A stretch of DNA of 64,000 nt from Selaginella moellendorffii (taxonomy: Eukaryota; Streptophyta; Lycopodiopsida; Selaginellales; Selaginellaceae). The notes beneath the pieces are model-generated. The model made no database searches, was not told the DNA's origin, and worked only from the letters and a program-made list of their open reading frames with translations. A program made the position numbers and the translations under genes. The DNA is taken from assembly GCF_000143415.4 (NCBI RefSeq), contig NW_003314316.1, forward strand, positions 1-64,000, given 5' to 3'. Below are positions 63,597 through 64,000 of this stretch, piece by piece. Numbering within the stretch: position 1 is the first letter of the stretch; each line of letters opens with the position of its first letter.

Positions 63597-64000
63597 ATGG
63601 AGTCTCCAAGCCATCCTGATTTCTTTGCCGAAGTCCTTGCAAAAATTCAGTTTGAGAATACCGAGCTGAAGGTGACCCTTCTTCGCATGCAGCAAGAGCT
63701 TACTTCACTTTTGGCTCAAGGATCCAACAAAGTCCCTGAACCAAAGGTGAGTTTCCTGGCGAAATTTTCAGGCAAGCGTTCGGAGCTTCGCGGATTTCTG
63801 AACCAGATGGAGCTGATCTTTGCACTTCAACATTGGCAGTACCCCACTCCCGAGTCTCAAATCGGCGTGATTGAGACGTTGCTCGAAGGTACAGTTTTGT
63901 CATGGTTTTCTCCTCTTTTGGAGAAGAGCATGAAAGGGGTCATGGTTCCAGAGTTCAATTGTTCAAAGAGAAGCTCGAAGCATGTTTTGGCAAGACGAAT
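63597..64000 (+). pseudogene. Ty3/gypsy gag, runs off the window
   Basis: From ATG 63597: MESPSHPDFFAEVLAKIQFE, a coiled-coil-like segment, then FSGKRSELRGFLNQMELIFA, HWQYPTPESQIGVIETLLEG and TVLSWFSPLLE, the capsid region of gypsy gag. Near 63950 the expected QLFKEKLEACFGK continues in another frame, suggesting a 1-nt shift. The window ends before gag does. Confidence 0.75.

Noticed and set aside
1-64000. CRISPR arrays, bacterial operons, tRNA or rRNA genes
   Set aside because: I looked for spaced direct repeats, Shine-Dalgarno-led gene runs and tRNA cloverleaf boxes and found none that were convincing; the window is eukaryotic.

Overview
The window looks like nuclear DNA of a lycophyte, most likely Selaginella moellendorffii or a close relative. 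This is inferred from several things together: spliceosomal introns that are mostly 50-110 bp; four intron-less PLS-type PPR genes; a microbial-type (MTPSL-like) terpene synthase of the kind described from Selaginella; plant-only genes (Rubisco activase, COX5C, HVA22, a PSPG-box glycosyltransferase); and two genes tied to plants with swimming sperm (a DUO1-type MYB and the IFT-A subunit WDR19/IFT144). No organism label was available, so the species is an inference.

Layout. 1-10 kb: AT-rich DNA holding two tandem, decayed segmental copies (A about 1.0-4.55 kb, B about 6.25-9.68 kb) built from pieces of genes that are intact elsewhere in the window. 10.5-11.9 kb: a four-exon 2-oxoglutarate dioxygenase (-). 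12.6-13.9 kb: a third decayed copy (C). 14.3-14.6 kb: an SRAP/HMCES fragment. 14.7-16.6 kb: PPR gene 1 (+). 16.9-18.5 kb: NIPA-type transporter (-), head-to-head with an N-terminally truncated WDR19/IFT144 gene (18.9-22.7 kb, +). 23.2-24.3 kb: terpene synthase (-). 24.8-26.8 kb: PPR gene 2 (+). 27.0-28.0 kb: a small conserved plant gene with a probable U12-type AT-AC intron (-). 28.2-29.6 kb: HVA22/TB2-DP1 gene (+). 29.9-31.7 kb: Rubisco activase (-). 32.1-32.5 kb: small one-TM protein gene (-). 32.6-33.6 kb: lysine-rich gene (+). 34.5-35.8 kb: DUO1-like MYB (+). 38.0-38.7 kb: cysteine-rich plastid-type gene (-). 38.9-40.3 kb: UDP-glycosyltransferase (+). 40.4-43.7 kb: two PPR genes head-to-head with overlapping 5' ends. 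43.8-49.3 kb: a very compact COX5C / APC13 / POLD1 cluster; POLD1 has about 30 exons and a single 1-nt frameshift. 49.5-50.2 kb: a repetitive extensin interrupted by a 100-N gap. 50.6-55 kb: one intact DUF4419 gene and decayed relatives. 55-64 kb: MITE-like repeats, a short-LTR Ty1/copia element lying inside Ty3/gypsy remains, and a gypsy gag running off the end.

The dominant theme is duplication followed by decay. The PPR-COX5C-APC13-POLD1 block has three decayed partial copies, and B carries a clean 1.5-kb inversion relative to A. Two further duplications show complementary loss, where each daughter keeps a different gene intact: WDR19 versus PPR gene 2, and the lysine-rich gene versus the plastid-type gene. 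Several genes used here (COX5C, APC13, the 32-kb small gene, the plastid-type gene, most POLD1 exons) have exons too short for simple ORF calling and were assembled by hand from splice signals and protein continuity. Introns include a probable U12 AT-AC intron and two GC-AG introns. I saw no convincing tRNA, rRNA or CRISPR feature.
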